This document shows, piece by piece, positions 1 through 12,253 of a stretch of DNA of 64,000 bases (its first letter is position 1; each line of letters opens with the position of its first letter). Source of the stretch: Arthrinium phaeospermum (taxonomy: Eukaryota > Ascomycota > Sordariomycetes > Amphisphaeriales > Apiosporaceae); the NCBI GenBank assembly GCA_006503535.1, contig QYRS01000006.1, positions 2,046,001-2,110,000 on the forward strand, written 5' to 3'. The notes under the pieces are model-generated. The model saw only the letters and a program-made list of their open reading frames with translations, had not been told where the DNA came from and did no database searches. A program made the position numbers and the translations under genes.

Positions 1-1515
1 TATTAATTTAAACGTTAACGATAGGTTAAATAATTTTTTTTAATATTTCTAACTTTTACTAAAAAATATCGTTATTTTTTAATTCGATTAAATAATTAAT
101 AAAGGGTTAAATCGTTTAATCGATAATAATATTAAATCGGATTAAGAATTTATCGATTACCGGTTAATAACGAAGGGTTAATTTAATTATATATTAACTA
201 AAAGTTTAACGTATTATATATTTTTAAAAACTTTAAAATTAAAATTTAATAAAGTATTAAAATTAATAAAAAAAATATTAAATAATTTACGCGTAAAATA
301 ATATAATTTTTTAATTAATTTTCTTTTTAAAAGCCTTCCTTATCCACGTATACTATTTATAAGCGTTATAAAATTTATTAATAAAAAATTTTACAATAAA
401 ATAAATTATTAATTAAGTAATCGATTTATTATATATATCTTTTATTAATAATTAAAAAGCGTAAGAATTGTAAAAGATAAGAAAAGAATATAAAAGATTC
501 GAATCGGTTTTAATTAACCAATAAATTAACCTTATTATAAAATAAGTATTAATATAAACCGAATTAATCTTTTTCTAATTATCGTAATAAAATTCATCGA
601 TATAAAATTTTATTAAGGCTAATTCGTTATTAATATACATTTCGACGTTATTTTAATCGATATTTTTTTAATAAAAGAAATATTACCGGTCGCATTAAAA
701 AGAAATATTAATAATACGGTTCTTTTTATAATTTACCGATTTATTAAAGGTAATATTAATATATGATACTCGGTCGATATATCTAAAAATATCTTACTTT
801 ATCTTTTTATATATACTAATTAAATAAATACTACTAATTAACCGCCTATTAGGTATATAATTTAAACCGATTATATAAATTACGATTTAATTATCGACCG
901 TATTTTTTAACGAATTAAAAGATTAACCTATTTATAATACTATAATATTAAAATTACATTAAAAAAAAAAGATAAAAAAGGTAGGTTTTAAATCGATTAC
1001 GTTATTTTTACTACTTATTTTATTAATATTTAACTATTTTTAAATTTACAATTTTCTTTATTTACTTTATCGGCTTCGATTTTATCGTTTTTTATTAACT
1101 TTCATAATATAACTATTCTATTTTAATATTTTATATATTTTTCGAAATGTTTTCGAAGCCTCGTTAATCTAGATTTAAAGTATAAATTAATATCGTAATA
1201 TATATTCTAAGCTATTTAAGCTATTTATATACTATTTACCGACCTTAAACTAACCCTAAATATAATAATCTTTCTTTTTATTTATAATATTAACGGCTTA
1301 TTAATTAAATAATAGAAAGGAGGAATAATAAATTATTTAAATACCTTTAAAACGGCTTTTTAAACCCTATTATAAACAGTTTTAACGCACGGACTATTAA
1401 TTCGTTATTAAATAATATATAATAATCTTAATTATCCTAAATTTATTATAGAATAAGTATTAATTAGGGGGGATAATTAATTATATATAATATTCGCATA
1501 TATACGATTAATTTA
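1..1515. repeat. AT-rich block, probably a RIP-degraded repeat
   Basis: The first 1.5 kb is overwhelmingly A and T, dense in TpA and poor in CpA, with no usable reading frame. It ends abruptly near 1516, where normal GC content begins. This is the usual appearance of a transposon or duplicated sequence mutated by RIP, a C-to-T process of ascomycetes. No terminal repeats, reverse transcriptase or transposase motif can be recognised, so the original element is unknown. The block probably continues to the left of the window. Confidence 0.75.
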
Positions 1516-2543
1516 TAGCGTTGCCTGCGGCCCGCGGGCAGGTGCGAGTCATTGTTGCCATGAAAGACTCGGTTCATCCCATGTTTGCTTTGGGCATTAT
1601 GATTTACCCAAGCACGGAAGCTGCTACGGGATCGTCAGTAAACCTTAAGCCAGGTACTGTAGGTACATAGTGCTGTAAGCTATGTGCTTTAGTACGAGCC
1701 CAAACGTCCCGACTATCGGTTGTTAAGAATCATTGATGTTCATTGCCTATGCCATGCCGCGGGGATTGATGGATTGCGACTGTTCACTCGATGTTTTTTC
1801 CCCTCGGTGAAACCACTATCTCTGCATACCTACTCCAGATCGTACGACCTTACAGGGTAATGTTTAACTCCCCCTTCCAGATATCTTTCTGAAGGTAACA
1901 GAGTTCAACTTACCCCTCCAAGGCAGTAGACCGTAGACGACCAATCTGCGCACATCCCTGTCTCTTCCCACGCTTGGCTTGCGATCTTCGTCCCGACGGT
2001 CCATTTTCTCTGTGACGCCGACTATGGCCTTACCGTCGCCTCTCGAAGAGCAGTCTTTCCATTGATTTGGGCTGGGCAACCGTGATGACTACCGTCAATG
2101 TACCTAACATGTGTACATGCTGAAAATTTGAAACAAGCTGCTCGGCAACGATACTACCCCCACAATGGGAATTCGTCAAGAAGGGCATCGCGAGTATCAC
2201 TCTCATTGGGAAGCTCGCGGGTGCTAGGATCCTTCAGATGACTTCTCGAGAAGATGGTATCGGGATTTACCCACATTCGTGAAACTACTGCATCGTAGAA
2301 CTCTGACGCCGTCCACGAATAGAATCCGAGTTTGAATGAAGAGGCCTTTACAATTACGAACTGCATCCCCCGTCTATTGGACGTACAAACCACGCCACTT
2401 TCTTCAGTTTTTCAACTCTTCCTTTCCTGATCCCACGTGGCAACGCTCGAATCAATGGGACTATTGATGGCCGATTGAGGCCCCCTTTGGCTGCAGAAAA
2501 CAACTCGAAGCATCCCTGGTGGTTCTGATCTACAAGCCATGAT
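1516..2543. other. gene-free stretch, upstream of rhodopsin-like gene
   Basis: Normal-GC sequence between the AT-rich block and the first gene. Short open frames exist on both strands, but none shows a family motif or supported splicing. It presumably holds the promoter and 5' leader of the gene starting at 2544. Confidence 0.5.
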
Positions 2544-4166
2544 ATGCCGTACCCGGCAATCGGGGCCATTCCGCCTCCTCCTGGTGTCACGCCCAACCTC
2601 CAACAGCCGCAACATGCGGCCCGGACGACGGCTCTCGTGGGCAATATCGTCTGCATCACAGCGGTACACCTCGCTTTCTTGCTGCGATCATACGTCAAGT
2701 ATTCGAAGAGACAGACATTTACGATAGAAGATTGTATGTTTGGTTTCTTCTGCGCCCCTCCCATTTGCTTCTTTGCTCTTTTTCCTCTCTTGAGTTCGGC
2801 TCGTCATTTCACCAACCTACCTGTCTATGTATCCCCCTTCTGCCAGTGACCACCACGCCTTGATACATTCTAACCCGGGAGGATGTCTCTAATAACCACT
2901 CTCAGGGTTTTGCACTATCGCTTGGGTATGTGTTCTATGAATGCCGAATTCGAGAATAGAGACTGATGGGACCAACAAGGTTCTGATAACGCTGTACTCC
3001 GCCGTTGGTTTTATAAGTTAGTCACGCCTCAAGAAGACCAGCGCATCACTGCTCAATTGCGTTGATGCGGTGACGTACTGATCATATATACCGCAGTGTA
3101 CAAGCACGGATTGGGGTTCCATGCCTGGGACCTGTCAGCTCAAGAGTTTTCTCAATTCTTAAAGGTAAGATAGCCGTCGCCTCCATTCCTCCCATTTCCA
3201 TCACGTCTCTTTGACTCTGATGTATGAGGTCTTTGCTTGTTATAATTCGCAACAATCAGCGTCAAGTAGCAGCTCCTGTCTGACATTTGGCTTCAGTGGC
3301 TTTACATACAGTCTTTCCTCTACGGACCAACCATATTTTCCACCAAGGCGACGCTGCTTCTCTTGATATCGCGCGTCTGCGCAGTCCGGCGAACCATCTC
3401 AAAGGGTATTAACCTCTTCATATATTTCCTCATCACCTGCTATGTGCCGTTGCAGATCGTCAAGGCCATCGTCTGCGTGCCCGTTCAGGCGTATTGGAAT
3501 CTTGAGGTCCGCAAGCACAACCCCAACGTAAAATGTCTCGACCAGGCCAGCATCTTCCTAGCGGACTCTTGTATAGCTGTCGTCACCGACACAACAATTC
3601 TCATCCTCCCTATCGCGTTGCTTTGGTCCATGCGCTTGCCTCTATACAAGAAAGCCAAGGCGGCTCTATTGCTCGGAGCGGGCGGGGCTGCTGTGGCAGT
3701 CACTGCCTACAGAGTCCCTCTCATATTCCAATATCAGCTGCAAATGGATGTGAGTTTCGGGTTCGAGAAAATTAGCCTGGTCGCGTAAGTTTCGTTTCTA
3801 CGCAATCCCTTCCCTTGATTGCTTACTGGCGTCATGTTCCTTTGCTCACATGAGTCTAGTTCGCTGGAACAAACGATCGGCTTCGTATGCGCGTGTCTTC
3901 CCTTCTTCAACCTACTGAAGCACAAGCGCAGGAGCCGTCGGCGGTCCAGATTAATGGCGAACGTTCCGCGCACCCCCAACCGAGGTAAGCTCGCTGGGAA
4001 CGATGGCCACGGAAAGCCGTCGGGCTTTGGCCAGTATACAGGAATGCAGTTCATGATGACCAACGCCCACTTGAAGCAGAGTTCGAAGGTTTCTCTCGAG
4101 ACATATACAGTACGACTTTGCAGCTTGAAGCCACTTCATCGGGCGGACGAAGAGACGGGTGGCTAG
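2544..4166 (+). CDS. fungal rhodopsin-like (seven-helix) integral membrane protein
   Basis: A member of the large ascomycete family with the fungal rhodopsin domain (seven membrane helices, function mostly unknown). Six exons fit one frame: 2544-2733, 2906-2925, 2980-3007, 3097-3164, 3297-3784 and 3860-4166, giving about 366 residues. Family signatures appear in order: EDWFCTIAW, YKHGLGFHAWDL, a helix around YGPTIFSTKATLLLLISRV, a Cys-containing loop (VKCLDQ), and the closing SLEQTIGFVCACLPFF. Two exons of 20 and 28 bases join without losing frame. The start is the ATG before PYPAIGAIPP. The C-terminal tail after about 4000 is basic and poorly conserved; an extra intron with an end near 4315 is possible. 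It is not a retinal-binding opsin as far as can be seen. Confidence 0.75.
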
Positions 4167-5395
4167 CGTCGAGCTCTACCACAAGAGACCAGGAGCAGAG
4201 CTCTGAGAACAAGAGGTGTCGGATTGCAAGCAAAGAGGCTTCGGCTGGTAGCCCCTTGCCAGAACCAGACACTGTCCTCATACGAGATAGGATATGGGAC
4301 GGTCCTAGGCCGTAGGGTTCCGGCAGCGGGGGATTGGTTATCTCGGAGCCGCTCTCAGACGCGGCATCGTTTCTCCCGCAGTTGATACTGGAGTGGTGCC
4401 CAGGAAAAGGCGTGATTCCTGAGACGAGAGCCGTTGCCTAGGTTCGCGACGAAGGTTGCGCTGCCACTTCTTGTCTTCTCGCAGTCTGGCCACAACATCC
4501 GCTACGACATAAGAATCCATCGAGCAGCTATTCCCAAATTTGGTATCGATACATCATCCGCCTGCCGCGTTTCGTTACTGGACAGAGATACTTGAGTCTT
4601 CATTACCTTGGAGGGGCCGATGCCGGTCTTTAGACGTTCTAAGATTTTGAGAGGTATGTATATCATACCTGTACCTGTTCACATATGTAACTGTCGCCTT
4701 AGGTTAGGTCGTTACGTGTCCCATAGATTGGACCTTGGCAATACCAGGTGACTTGCTAATCTTGTAAGTGGCCGGCCGTTGTATGCTGCACCCTCACATA
4801 CCGCAAATGCCCATGTACGGGATACGGAGTCAATTAGGTGTGTCAAAGTACGTTGGGCGTGTTCGTCACGCTGAGCGGTTATCTCGAAGAGGAAGGTGCT
4901 TGGTTTTCGAGGCTGGATGCCAGATGCACCGCGGATGCAGACTCGCAGGATCTTGAAGTCAAAAGAGTCGATCAATCTAGACATCATAAGCACCAGTCAA
5001 ATCAGATCCACCGTCCCAGTTCCAGGGAGCCGGCACGTCGGGAGCTACTTTAACCCTTGGGACATACATACATCACCGTGGGTTTTTGCAAGATCGTCGT
5101 ACGCAGCATGCATTAGTGCTTACATGTTTTGGTGTTGCCGGCATAACGCCCATGTCCGACGCTGCTGACTAAACCCCTGCAGCGTTGGGGGGCAATGTTG
5201 AATGGGGGGAGCAGCAAGCACCCCTGTCCATCCGCGGGCACGCAGCATCCATCTGCCTGCATGACCCGAAGCACTCAATCATTTTCCAAATCCCTACATC
5301 CAACTGGCAATCACACACTGCGCTCGGCGCTCTCCCCCTCTACCCGGCGAGAGAGCCTGTTCGTCGTGAACGAACCGCCACCACGATAACAGAAG
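4167..5395. other. gene-free stretch
   Basis: No convincing gene. Several overlapping open frames of 60-90 codons on both strands have no motif and no conserved splice structure. It contains the 3' end of the rhodopsin-like gene and the promoter of the Clr5 gene. Confidence 0.4.
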
Positions 5396-7433
5396 ATGCC
5401 GCATCCGGCCGCCGACGAAGAGGAAGAAGAGGGCAGTAGCAGGCCACCACCTTCTTCCGAGCCCGAGGCGGGCGGCCAGGCCAGGCTGGTTACCCCGCGC
5501 GATCCCGAGGACTGGGAGCGCGTGAAGCCCATTCTCAAGGAGCTGTACCTGAATCAAGGCCTCACCCTCAAGGCTCTGGTGCAGGAGATGCGAGATGTCC
5601 ACCACGTCAAAGCCACGTAAATTTATACCTTCCCGCCATCTATCTCCATCTCATTTTTCTTCCTCTCGTTTTCTCCATATAGTGGATATCAAAGCGATTT
5701 GGAAATATAGCTACTGACTTGCGACCAACCAGCATCCGTCAATACAATCATCGTTTCGCCAAGTGGGGTTGGCGGAAGTACAAGAAGAAGAGGCAAGGCA
5801 GCGTTGCGGCACAGTCGACGACTTCTCAGGATGAAAGCTATCAAGGCGACATCTCCAGTGTGGGCAGTCCCGGGACTCCATCTGAAGTCACTTCAATCGT
5901 CGCTTCACCTGCACCCACCAAACTCTTCATAAATGAGTCCGACTTCGGTAAGTTACAGATGAGATACCCCCAAGGGCCATGCGCCCGTAACGACGCGAGT
6001 GCGTGCCTGGCCTTCCTTCCTTCCTACCCACATCGCCTCGGTCGCAGTCGGCAGCCAAGGGATGCAGTCGCTAACCGAGGTTTTCTTTCTTCTTCTCCCA
6101 TTGTATAGCAGCACGGGTTAGCTCCGGACTTGTTTCCTACCGCAACTACATCCAAGGCTGGGCGGCAACGGACCCGCGGTGGCTGAAGCCATCCCGGTAT
6201 CAGAGCATAGAGGTCGACCGCGTGCGCATACCTTTCGAAGACCAGCTGCTGGTGGCGCGCCATTATGTCCGTTCGGAGGACTATGTGAATGCCGGCCAGC
6301 TGCTCCGCGTGGCCTTCTTGAGCATCGAGCCGCTCGTCAACGACCAACACATCTCGGGGGCGTGGGACCTCTTCATCATAGCCCCACTCGTGATTTGCGA
6401 AATGGGCCGTGATACGGACATTGTCATGAAACTATATACTAAGTGAGTTCCTCCCTACATAAACCTAACCCGCTCGATACAACCAATAGAGCGCAAGACG
6501 TTTCATATGCTAATGGCAGCACTCTGCGCGGCAACCAGTTATCTATACCAACAAATGCTACTCCAGCGGGGTAAACAGCACCCCATGACCTCGATGGCAC
6601 TGGGTCTCCGCGCCGCGGCGCTCGAGGGGCATGCGAGCGTGTTCGACTTCATCTCCAAGCTGTGCGCGCTGCTGTACGACACGTTCCGAGACCTGCGGGG
6701 CTTGTGCGCCTCGACGCTCTACAGCCGGTGGCACTTTGCGCGCCTGACGGACGACACCGAGGCCAAGGCGCAGATGGCCGAGAGCTGGCAGCAGCTCGCC
6801 AAGCACGCCGCCGCCGAGTTCGGCGAGATGAACATCATGGTGCTCAACTTCCAGTCGATGGCGCTGCAGGGGACGACGCGGGGCCTGACGGTCTTCAACG
6901 ACGAGGAGGCGGTCCGGGGGCTCGAGCGCATCGCGACCGTCTCGAAGCAGCAGTGGCGCCAGTCTAAGAACCGCAGCAACGACCCGTGGCAGCGGGCTCT
7001 TCAGGTCAGCGTGTACCGGCTCGCGCAGTACATGATGGCCAAGTACTGGGCCACGCAGCAGCCGCCGCCGCCACCACGACAGGAGCAAGGGGAAGAAGAA
7101 CAGCAGAACGGCGACCGGGAAAGGAACAGCAGCATCGCCCGTGCCCGCCTGGTGCAGTACTGCCAGGACATGGTCTTCCTCGAGCCCGACGTCACGCCCG
7201 ACGCCCAGTGGGGTAAGTACGGCGCCTTCGCCGAGGAGATGCTGCGCGAGGCCGGGCTCGAGCGGGAGGCCCAGGCCGTGGCGCACTGGCGGCAGCAGCG
7301 CGAGATCGACCCGGCGGTCCGGGCGATGCTGGCGGACGAGGAGGCGGAGCGGGCGGGGGACACGGAGTGGTGGTCCAGCTCGGCAGATGACAAGATGGCG
7401 GTGGTGGACGAGGATCCGGATTCCGATGACTGA
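5396..7433 (+). CDS. Clr5-domain protein
   Basis: Four exons (5396-5616, 5733-5947, 6109-6442, 6539-7433) encode about 550 residues. An acidic N-terminus is followed by a Clr5 domain, a helix-turn-helix-like DNA-binding module found across Pezizomycotina: the first exon gives DWERVKPILKELYLNQGLTL, and the second continues with IRQYNHRFAKWGWRKYKKKR. The third and fourth exons form a long helical region typical of the family's C-terminal half (for example YLYQQMLLQRGKQHPMTSMA). It ends in an acidic tail, DEDPDSDD. The third intron was placed at 6443-6538 because only that acceptor keeps frame; a CTAAT branch-like element lies about 25 bases upstream. The fourth exon is very GC-rich. A nuclear, DNA-binding role is inferred; targets are unknown. 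Confidence 0.8.
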
Positions 7434-8072
7434 GCCAACAGAATGAAGCAAAGCAGTGACAAGAGAGGGTACGGACGATATGCAACTCCAATCTGAAAGG
7501 GGGGGTACTGGCTACTTTTCTGGTGGTGAGGCGTTTTTCAGGCAGGGGGCCATATTTATCACAAGCTGGGTAAAGAGAGTCTACAGGATCACTCCCACTA
7601 TAGTTAGGTACCTATTCAAGAGCGAGCGAACGAAGGAGATTGCGCTATTTCAAGAGCTATATACTCATCACTCTACCTTTGGATATCAAGTGAACCTCAT
7701 ATAGGATTACCCCTTAACTGACTTACAAGTGAGGTTGCCTATAGCACGCACCACTAAGGTTTCTGACTCGAAACTCTCCTACTCTTGGCCAATAGGCAAT
7801 CACTCCCAAAGCTTAGCGGGGGTGCTAAGCTTGGGCAAGTAAGTTACATCCGAGCATGCTGACTTGTCTCCAGTTCTCGTCACCGGCCCGTCCTCCCACA
7901 GCTCGTCACCGACCTGCTGCCCGCCCCCCAACAACGCATACCTTAAGTATACTTCCGGAAGCCACCATTCTGCCTGCCGCCCTTGCCAGACTTCTGGACT
8001 TCTCTGACAGGTAGATCGCTGCCGTTCTTTTAGAAACTGCGATTAGCGCCATGATCTTCCATCAAATCAAAA
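7434..8072. other. gene-free stretch before tRNA-Met
   Basis: 3' flank of the Clr5 gene and 5' flank of tRNA-Met. An 82-codon frame at 7456-7704 has no recognisable motif and overlaps the probable 3' UTR, so it is not called as a gene. Confidence 0.4.
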
Positions 8073-8178
8073 GTCTTCGTGGCTCAGTTGGTTAGAGCGT
8101 TGGTCTCATATCTTCGCATATGATCCGACTAAACGTTGGGACATCCAAAGGTCGTGAGTTCGAGTCTCACCGAGGACA
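8073..8178 (+). tRNA. tRNA-Met (CAU), intron-containing
   Basis: A cloverleaf folds from the sequence. The acceptor stem GTCTTCG pairs with CGAGGAC (one G-T pair) followed by discriminator A. The D arm is GGCTCAGTTGGTTAGAGC and the T arm GTGAG-TTCGAGT-CTCAC. The anticodon stem pairs TTGG with CCAA around a CAT anticodon. About 30 bases interrupt the anticodon arm starting one base after the anticodon, the canonical position for a eukaryotic tRNA intron. The D and T arms look like the elongator rather than the initiator form. Confidence 0.9.
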
Positions 8179-8421
8179 TGATTATATCTTTTGCCCTTCG
8201 TGGCGAATCCGATTCTTTTTTTGCAGCATTGGTTAGCATCGATCGCTGCGAGGGAGTATGTTGTTGGGGCGTCGAGTGCGTATACTGGCGTACCAGAAGT
8301 TGGTGGGTATTGTTTACCTACTGAACTTCCAAAAAATTGGTAGGTATCAACAGACAGACCCGGTTGCTTCAATTAGTGCGGCTACGAGGTCGGCAAAATC
8401 TCCAAAAAGAAACACTGATGA

Positions 8422-8492
8422 TGCTGTGTGAGGGAATCGAACCCCCGCCTCTAGCTTGGAAGGCTAGAATTCTACCACTGAACTAACACAGC
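8422..8492 (-). tRNA. tRNA-Gly (UCC)
   Basis: The reverse strand starts GCTGTGTTAGTTCAGTGG and ends in ACACAGC plus discriminator A, closing a seven-base acceptor stem. The anticodon arm is CTAGC-CTTCCAA-GCTAG, giving anticodon TCC. The T arm GGGGG-TTCGATT-CCCTC is intact apart from one mismatch. There is no intron and the length is 71 bases. It is convergent with the tRNA-Met about 240 bases away. Confidence 0.9.
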
Positions 8493-9053
8493 TGTGTGTG
8501 TGACGTGTGTGTGTTGATGACAAATCATATCTTATGTGGTATTATATTCTTAGCAACCGCTAGCGCTATGGAGATATGTTCGTAGGCAACCAGTGAGATA
8601 TCATCTCTGAGCTCATGTCATTGCATTCACTCCTGTCAGTGAGGCTTGAACTAGCCTAGCTTCGGGAAATATATGTGACGCCTTTACTTTTCTAGACGCC
8701 AGCCATATCCCTACTATACGGAGGGTTGGAGTTGTCGTGGACATGCATGGGCATCCTCTCACGATGCAATGATTACTTGGCTGTTCGCACCCGCGACATG
8801 TGTCAAGACACGCTGAAAAAACCATACAGGCTTGGGGAGAGCAATCTCTATGTCTGTACGTACTGACCAATGTATGGATTAGAGGCGCGCAAAGGCCCTA
8901 CATCGCGTGTGTATCCTCCCCAGTGCGCCGGTCCGCTGAATCAGTCATACCCAAGCCCAAGCGAAACCCAAGAACATAGGGGGCTACCTTCCCGTATCAA
9001 GCAATCAGGCAGAGAGCTAGCCCTAGGTAACACCTCATAAGGAACGCTCAATT
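8493..9053. other. gene-free stretch
   Basis: Flank between tRNA-Gly and the stop codon of the O-methyltransferase. A short TG-rich run lies next to the tRNA (8491-8515). No gene or other structure was seen. Confidence 0.4.
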
Positions 9054-9926
9054 TCAATCTCTCAGTCGAGCCATAGCCAACCCGTCCCAGAGCGGGCACA
9101 GCCAGGCCTCGAGCCGCGGGTTCTCCTTCATCTCGCGGTTGAACTCGCGCAACTTGTGGAGGTCGTTTTCCCACTCGCTTCGCTCGTAATTTCGGCTGTG
9201 ATGATGTGCGACCGGATTGTTCTCCTCGCGGTCGTCGATGACGCCGGCCCAGCGCAGCGCGTTGTCGCCGATGATGAGCCCGCCCTCGCGCAGGAGTCTG
9301 TTCTTGTTCTTTTCGCCCTCGCTCGCGGAGGGCGGCGAGTTCTCAAGGATGGTGCGCAGGTAGTCCGGGTAGCCGGACTTCTGCGCGTCGATGAAGACGA
9401 TGTCGTAGGGCTCGCCCTCGATGCCGCCATCGGCAGCCGGGGCCGGGACTTGCTCCGACAGCGTGGTCAGGGCGTCGCCGGTGACGACGCGGATGTTGTC
9501 CATGCCGTGCTCGGCGAAGACGGAGCGTGCTTGCTTGGCATACTCGGGGTCGAACTCGAGACCAGTGACTCGGCCTTCGGCACCGACGGCGTGGGACCAG
9601 ATCATGGCGGAGAAGCCATGGTAGACGCCGATCTCGAGGACTGTACACGGTTCGAAACGGGGGTTAGCTAAATCGAGTGTTTTCTCGTTGGGAACTCATT
9701 GGCTTGACTGCGAACCTTTCTTGGCTCCGACGAGGCGGGCAAGCCAGACCATGGCCTGTCCCTGAAACGTGGAGATCATCATGTTGGCTCGGGGTTGGGT
9801 CGCGACGACGTGGGCGTGGTAGTCGACAAGGGTCTTGGGGAGGTCGCTCGAGTGCACCTCCGCATAGTCCGTCACGCGAGCCGCGATGTCTTCGTTGGGG
9901 TACAGTACAGGTGCTCCTGACTTCAT
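9054..9926 (-). CDS. caffeoyl-CoA-type class I O-methyltransferase
   Basis: Two exons (9926-9716 and 9640-9054) give 265 residues, the usual size for the family. This family moves a methyl group from SAM to a phenolic or catechol oxygen, with a divalent metal. Visible features: motif I as LEIGVYHGFS spanning the exon junction, an acidic end of strand 2 (GLEFDPEYA), VVTGDAL, and the metal/SAM loop YDIVFIDAQKSGYPDYL. A further Asp lies in GGLIIGDNALRWAG. Splicing joins GAKK to VLEIG, which no alternative reading does as well. The start is the ATG at 9926 in good context. It is soluble, with no signal peptide. The substrate is unknown. Its neighbours are unrelated, so it is not obviously part of the cluster further right. 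Confidence 0.9.
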
Positions 9927-10895
9927 GGTGGCGGTGGCGGAATGGGGCTATGTGTGTGTGTGTTGTTGATGATGCAGTGCAGGTTGGGGCAACGAGCAAT
10001 GTAGCAAAGCAAACAAGACTATAGGATACCGGGCCAAGTTGGCTTGTGTATGTGTCGAAGATGGAGAACTGCAGACAACTCTAAACCAGTTTCGTGTTGT
10101 ATCGGTGGTTTTATAGGAAGGACGCAGGTAGGTAGCCCAGCTCATGAAACACATCAACTTAGTCGCGCTTGGTCAGTCTCATTGGCAACAGCGAGAACCG
10201 CGATTGAATGCAAATAATGTATTGAAAATAGATTCTTGGAACCGGTTCTTGTGGAGCAAGTTATAGGGCTCGGATAAGCGGTATGTGTCAGGTAGGGAGT
10301 TGGCCAAACGGTCGAGCATATCATCAAACAGGGCAAGTAAGGGGCGGCATATGGCCTTCTTATCACACGCCAGCCCTGCTGCTGCAGCTGCATATGGAAA
10401 ACAAACAGGCTATCTCTCAAGAAACGATTAACGGCATTCAATTACCTACAGAACTGCTATAATTATAATTAAGAAGTCTGGTCTGAAACAAAAAGGAAAT
10501 GTCGATGAGGTCTTCTCCCAGTCTGTGTTACCGCTGCAAGATCACTCCCACCACCAACACCGAACACTGTTGTGACCCCATGTAGTACACTCTTCAAGCA
10601 GTAGGACATGGGGAAGGGAGACTGTGTTAGACATAGCAATCATGCATACCAAGAGGCCCCCTCATCGATAGCCAGAAGAAACCAAGCCCCAGTCCATACT
10701 CGCCCCCCTTCCTCCGTTCGGATCACGCTCGTTTGACAGGCGGGCCATATTCCAGCCGAAACCACGAGCGGATTCGCCCACTTGAAAGTAAGGGGGGAGT
10801 GTGCATGCTCCTGGCTGTGGATCAAAGGGCTCTGGTTGCGTGGCATACAGCCCTTGCAGTGCCAGTCAGCCAGAGGCAGGCCCGTCCTCGCTCGC
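9927..10895. other. gene-free stretch
   Basis: 5' leader and promoter of the O-methyltransferase, including a TG run at 9951-9965, and the 3' flank of the GPI-type gene. The short open frames show no motif. Confidence 0.4.
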
Positions 10896-12253
10896 TCAGA
10901 GGAGAACGAACGCCGCCGCGCCCAGGCCGAAAAGGAGGCCGCTGGCAGCGGAAGCGCCGAAATAAGCCGCCCCGCCGGTCTTGACCGCAGCCGGCGCCGA
11001 AGTGGTGGGGGCCGCTGGCGGATTAGCAGCCGGCGTGGACGAGGGCTGAAGCGTGGTGGGCTGCGCATCAAGAAGATTGGTGGGGAAGGGGGGAATTGCG
11101 TTGATTGTAGTGATCCGTCGTCTCGAAGTAGAAGTCGAACTAGAACGCTTGGTGGACGAGGGTAGAGGCGTAGTAGGTGGCGCAGAAGTAGAAGCCTTCG
11201 TGGTCGAGGGCGGAGGCGTAGTAGGTGGCGCAGGAGTAGAAGCCTTCGTGGTCGAGGGCGGAGGCGTAGTGGCCGGCGCAGAAGCAGAAGCCTTCGTGGA
11301 AGATTTGCTGCTGGGGAAGGGGATAATGGGGTTAAGTGTAGTGATACGTCGCCTCGTAGACGAGGTCGCGGCCGCGGCCGGGGGGTCAGCAGCGGGGGCC
11401 GTAGTGACGATGGTGCTGACAACGCTGGAGACGATGGACCAGGGGGTCGGCATCGTGGTGGAGCAGGGGAGCGTCGTAGTGACGGTGACGGGGCCAGGGC
11501 TGACCCAGACAGCGCTCGAGGCAGTAGTGGTAGTTACGACGGCCGGGACCGGGGTCGACTGCGTCGAGGTGGTGGTGGCGTTGGGCCAAACGGCGAGTTG
11601 CGCCGGGGTGGTCGCGGGCGGGGGGTCAGCAGCGGGGGCCGTGGTGACGATGGTGCTGACAACGCTGGAGACGATGGACCAGGGGTCGGCATCGTGCTGG
11701 AGCAGGGGAGCGTAGTAGTGACGGTGACGGGGCCAGGGCTGACCCAGACAGCACTCGAGGCAGCAGTAGTCAGAGTCACGACGGCCGGGACCGGGGTCGA
11801 CTGCGTCGAGGTGGTGGTGGCGTTGGGCCAAACGGTGAGTTGCGCCGGTGTGGTTGCGGGCGGGTCTGGGGTGGCGGCCGAGGTAGGCACGCACGTCGTC
11901 ACCGTCGTCACGCCGCCGGGGCAGCTGGTGCAGGGCAGCGTGAGCGTGACGGTGGAGTTGGACCAGAAGGACTGCGTCGTCGTCATCAGGACGGACTGGT
12001 TGACCGTGACGAGCTGGGTCGTTACCGACACGAGCCCGGGATCCGTGCTGGTGGTCATCGGAGCGGTCGTGGGGACGGTCGTGGGGACGGTCGTGGGGGC
12101 GGCCGTCGACATGTTGCCCACCTGTCGCCGGTGAGGCACAGGGGCGGCCTCGAACAGGCCCAGCCTATCCAGGCCGGCACCGCCGCGCCGCTGGACGTGG
12201 TTGGCCTCAGCCATGCTCGAAAGAGCAAGAAGACCGATTGTGGAGAGCTTCAT
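10896..12253 (-). pseudogene. secreted Thr/Ser/Pro-rich GPI-anchored-type protein, one-base frameshift
   Basis: The reading starts at the ATG at 12253 with a signal peptide (MKLSTIGLLALSSMAEA). A long Thr/Ser/Pro-rich, cell-wall-like region follows, containing two tandem copies of an about 80-residue unit (…TVWPNATTTSTQSTPV…VTVTTTLPC…). It continues with short repeats of PPSTTKAS type and ends in a hydrophobic tail (YFGASAASGLLFGLGAAAFVLL) typical of GPI addition. The two halves are in different frames. In the N-terminal copy the run after ATGCCGA has four Cs (near 11683); the second copy has five, which keeps the correct frame (MPTPWSIVSS). Without that base the protein would end early in Arg/Pro-rich nonsense. 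It could be a real lesion, a repeat-length variant or an assembly error; an undetected intron is less likely. Confidence 0.6.
11379..11863 (-). repeat. two tandem copies of a ~240-base coding repeat
   Basis: Segments 11379-11618 and 11619-11863 are near-identical apart from small indels and scattered substitutions. Both begin with a GGGGGGTCAGCAGCGGGGGCCG stretch and run to GTTGGGCCAAACGG plus about 30 bases. Each encodes one copy of the Thr/Ser-rich unit of the GPI-type protein. The second, N-terminal copy carries the missing base. Confidence 0.8.

Noticed and set aside
6558..7451. Long minus-strand frames opposite the Clr5 gene and similar GC-rich frames opposite the P450
   Set aside because: They are shadows of GC-rich coding sequence on the other strand, with Arg/Pro-rich translations and no motifs.
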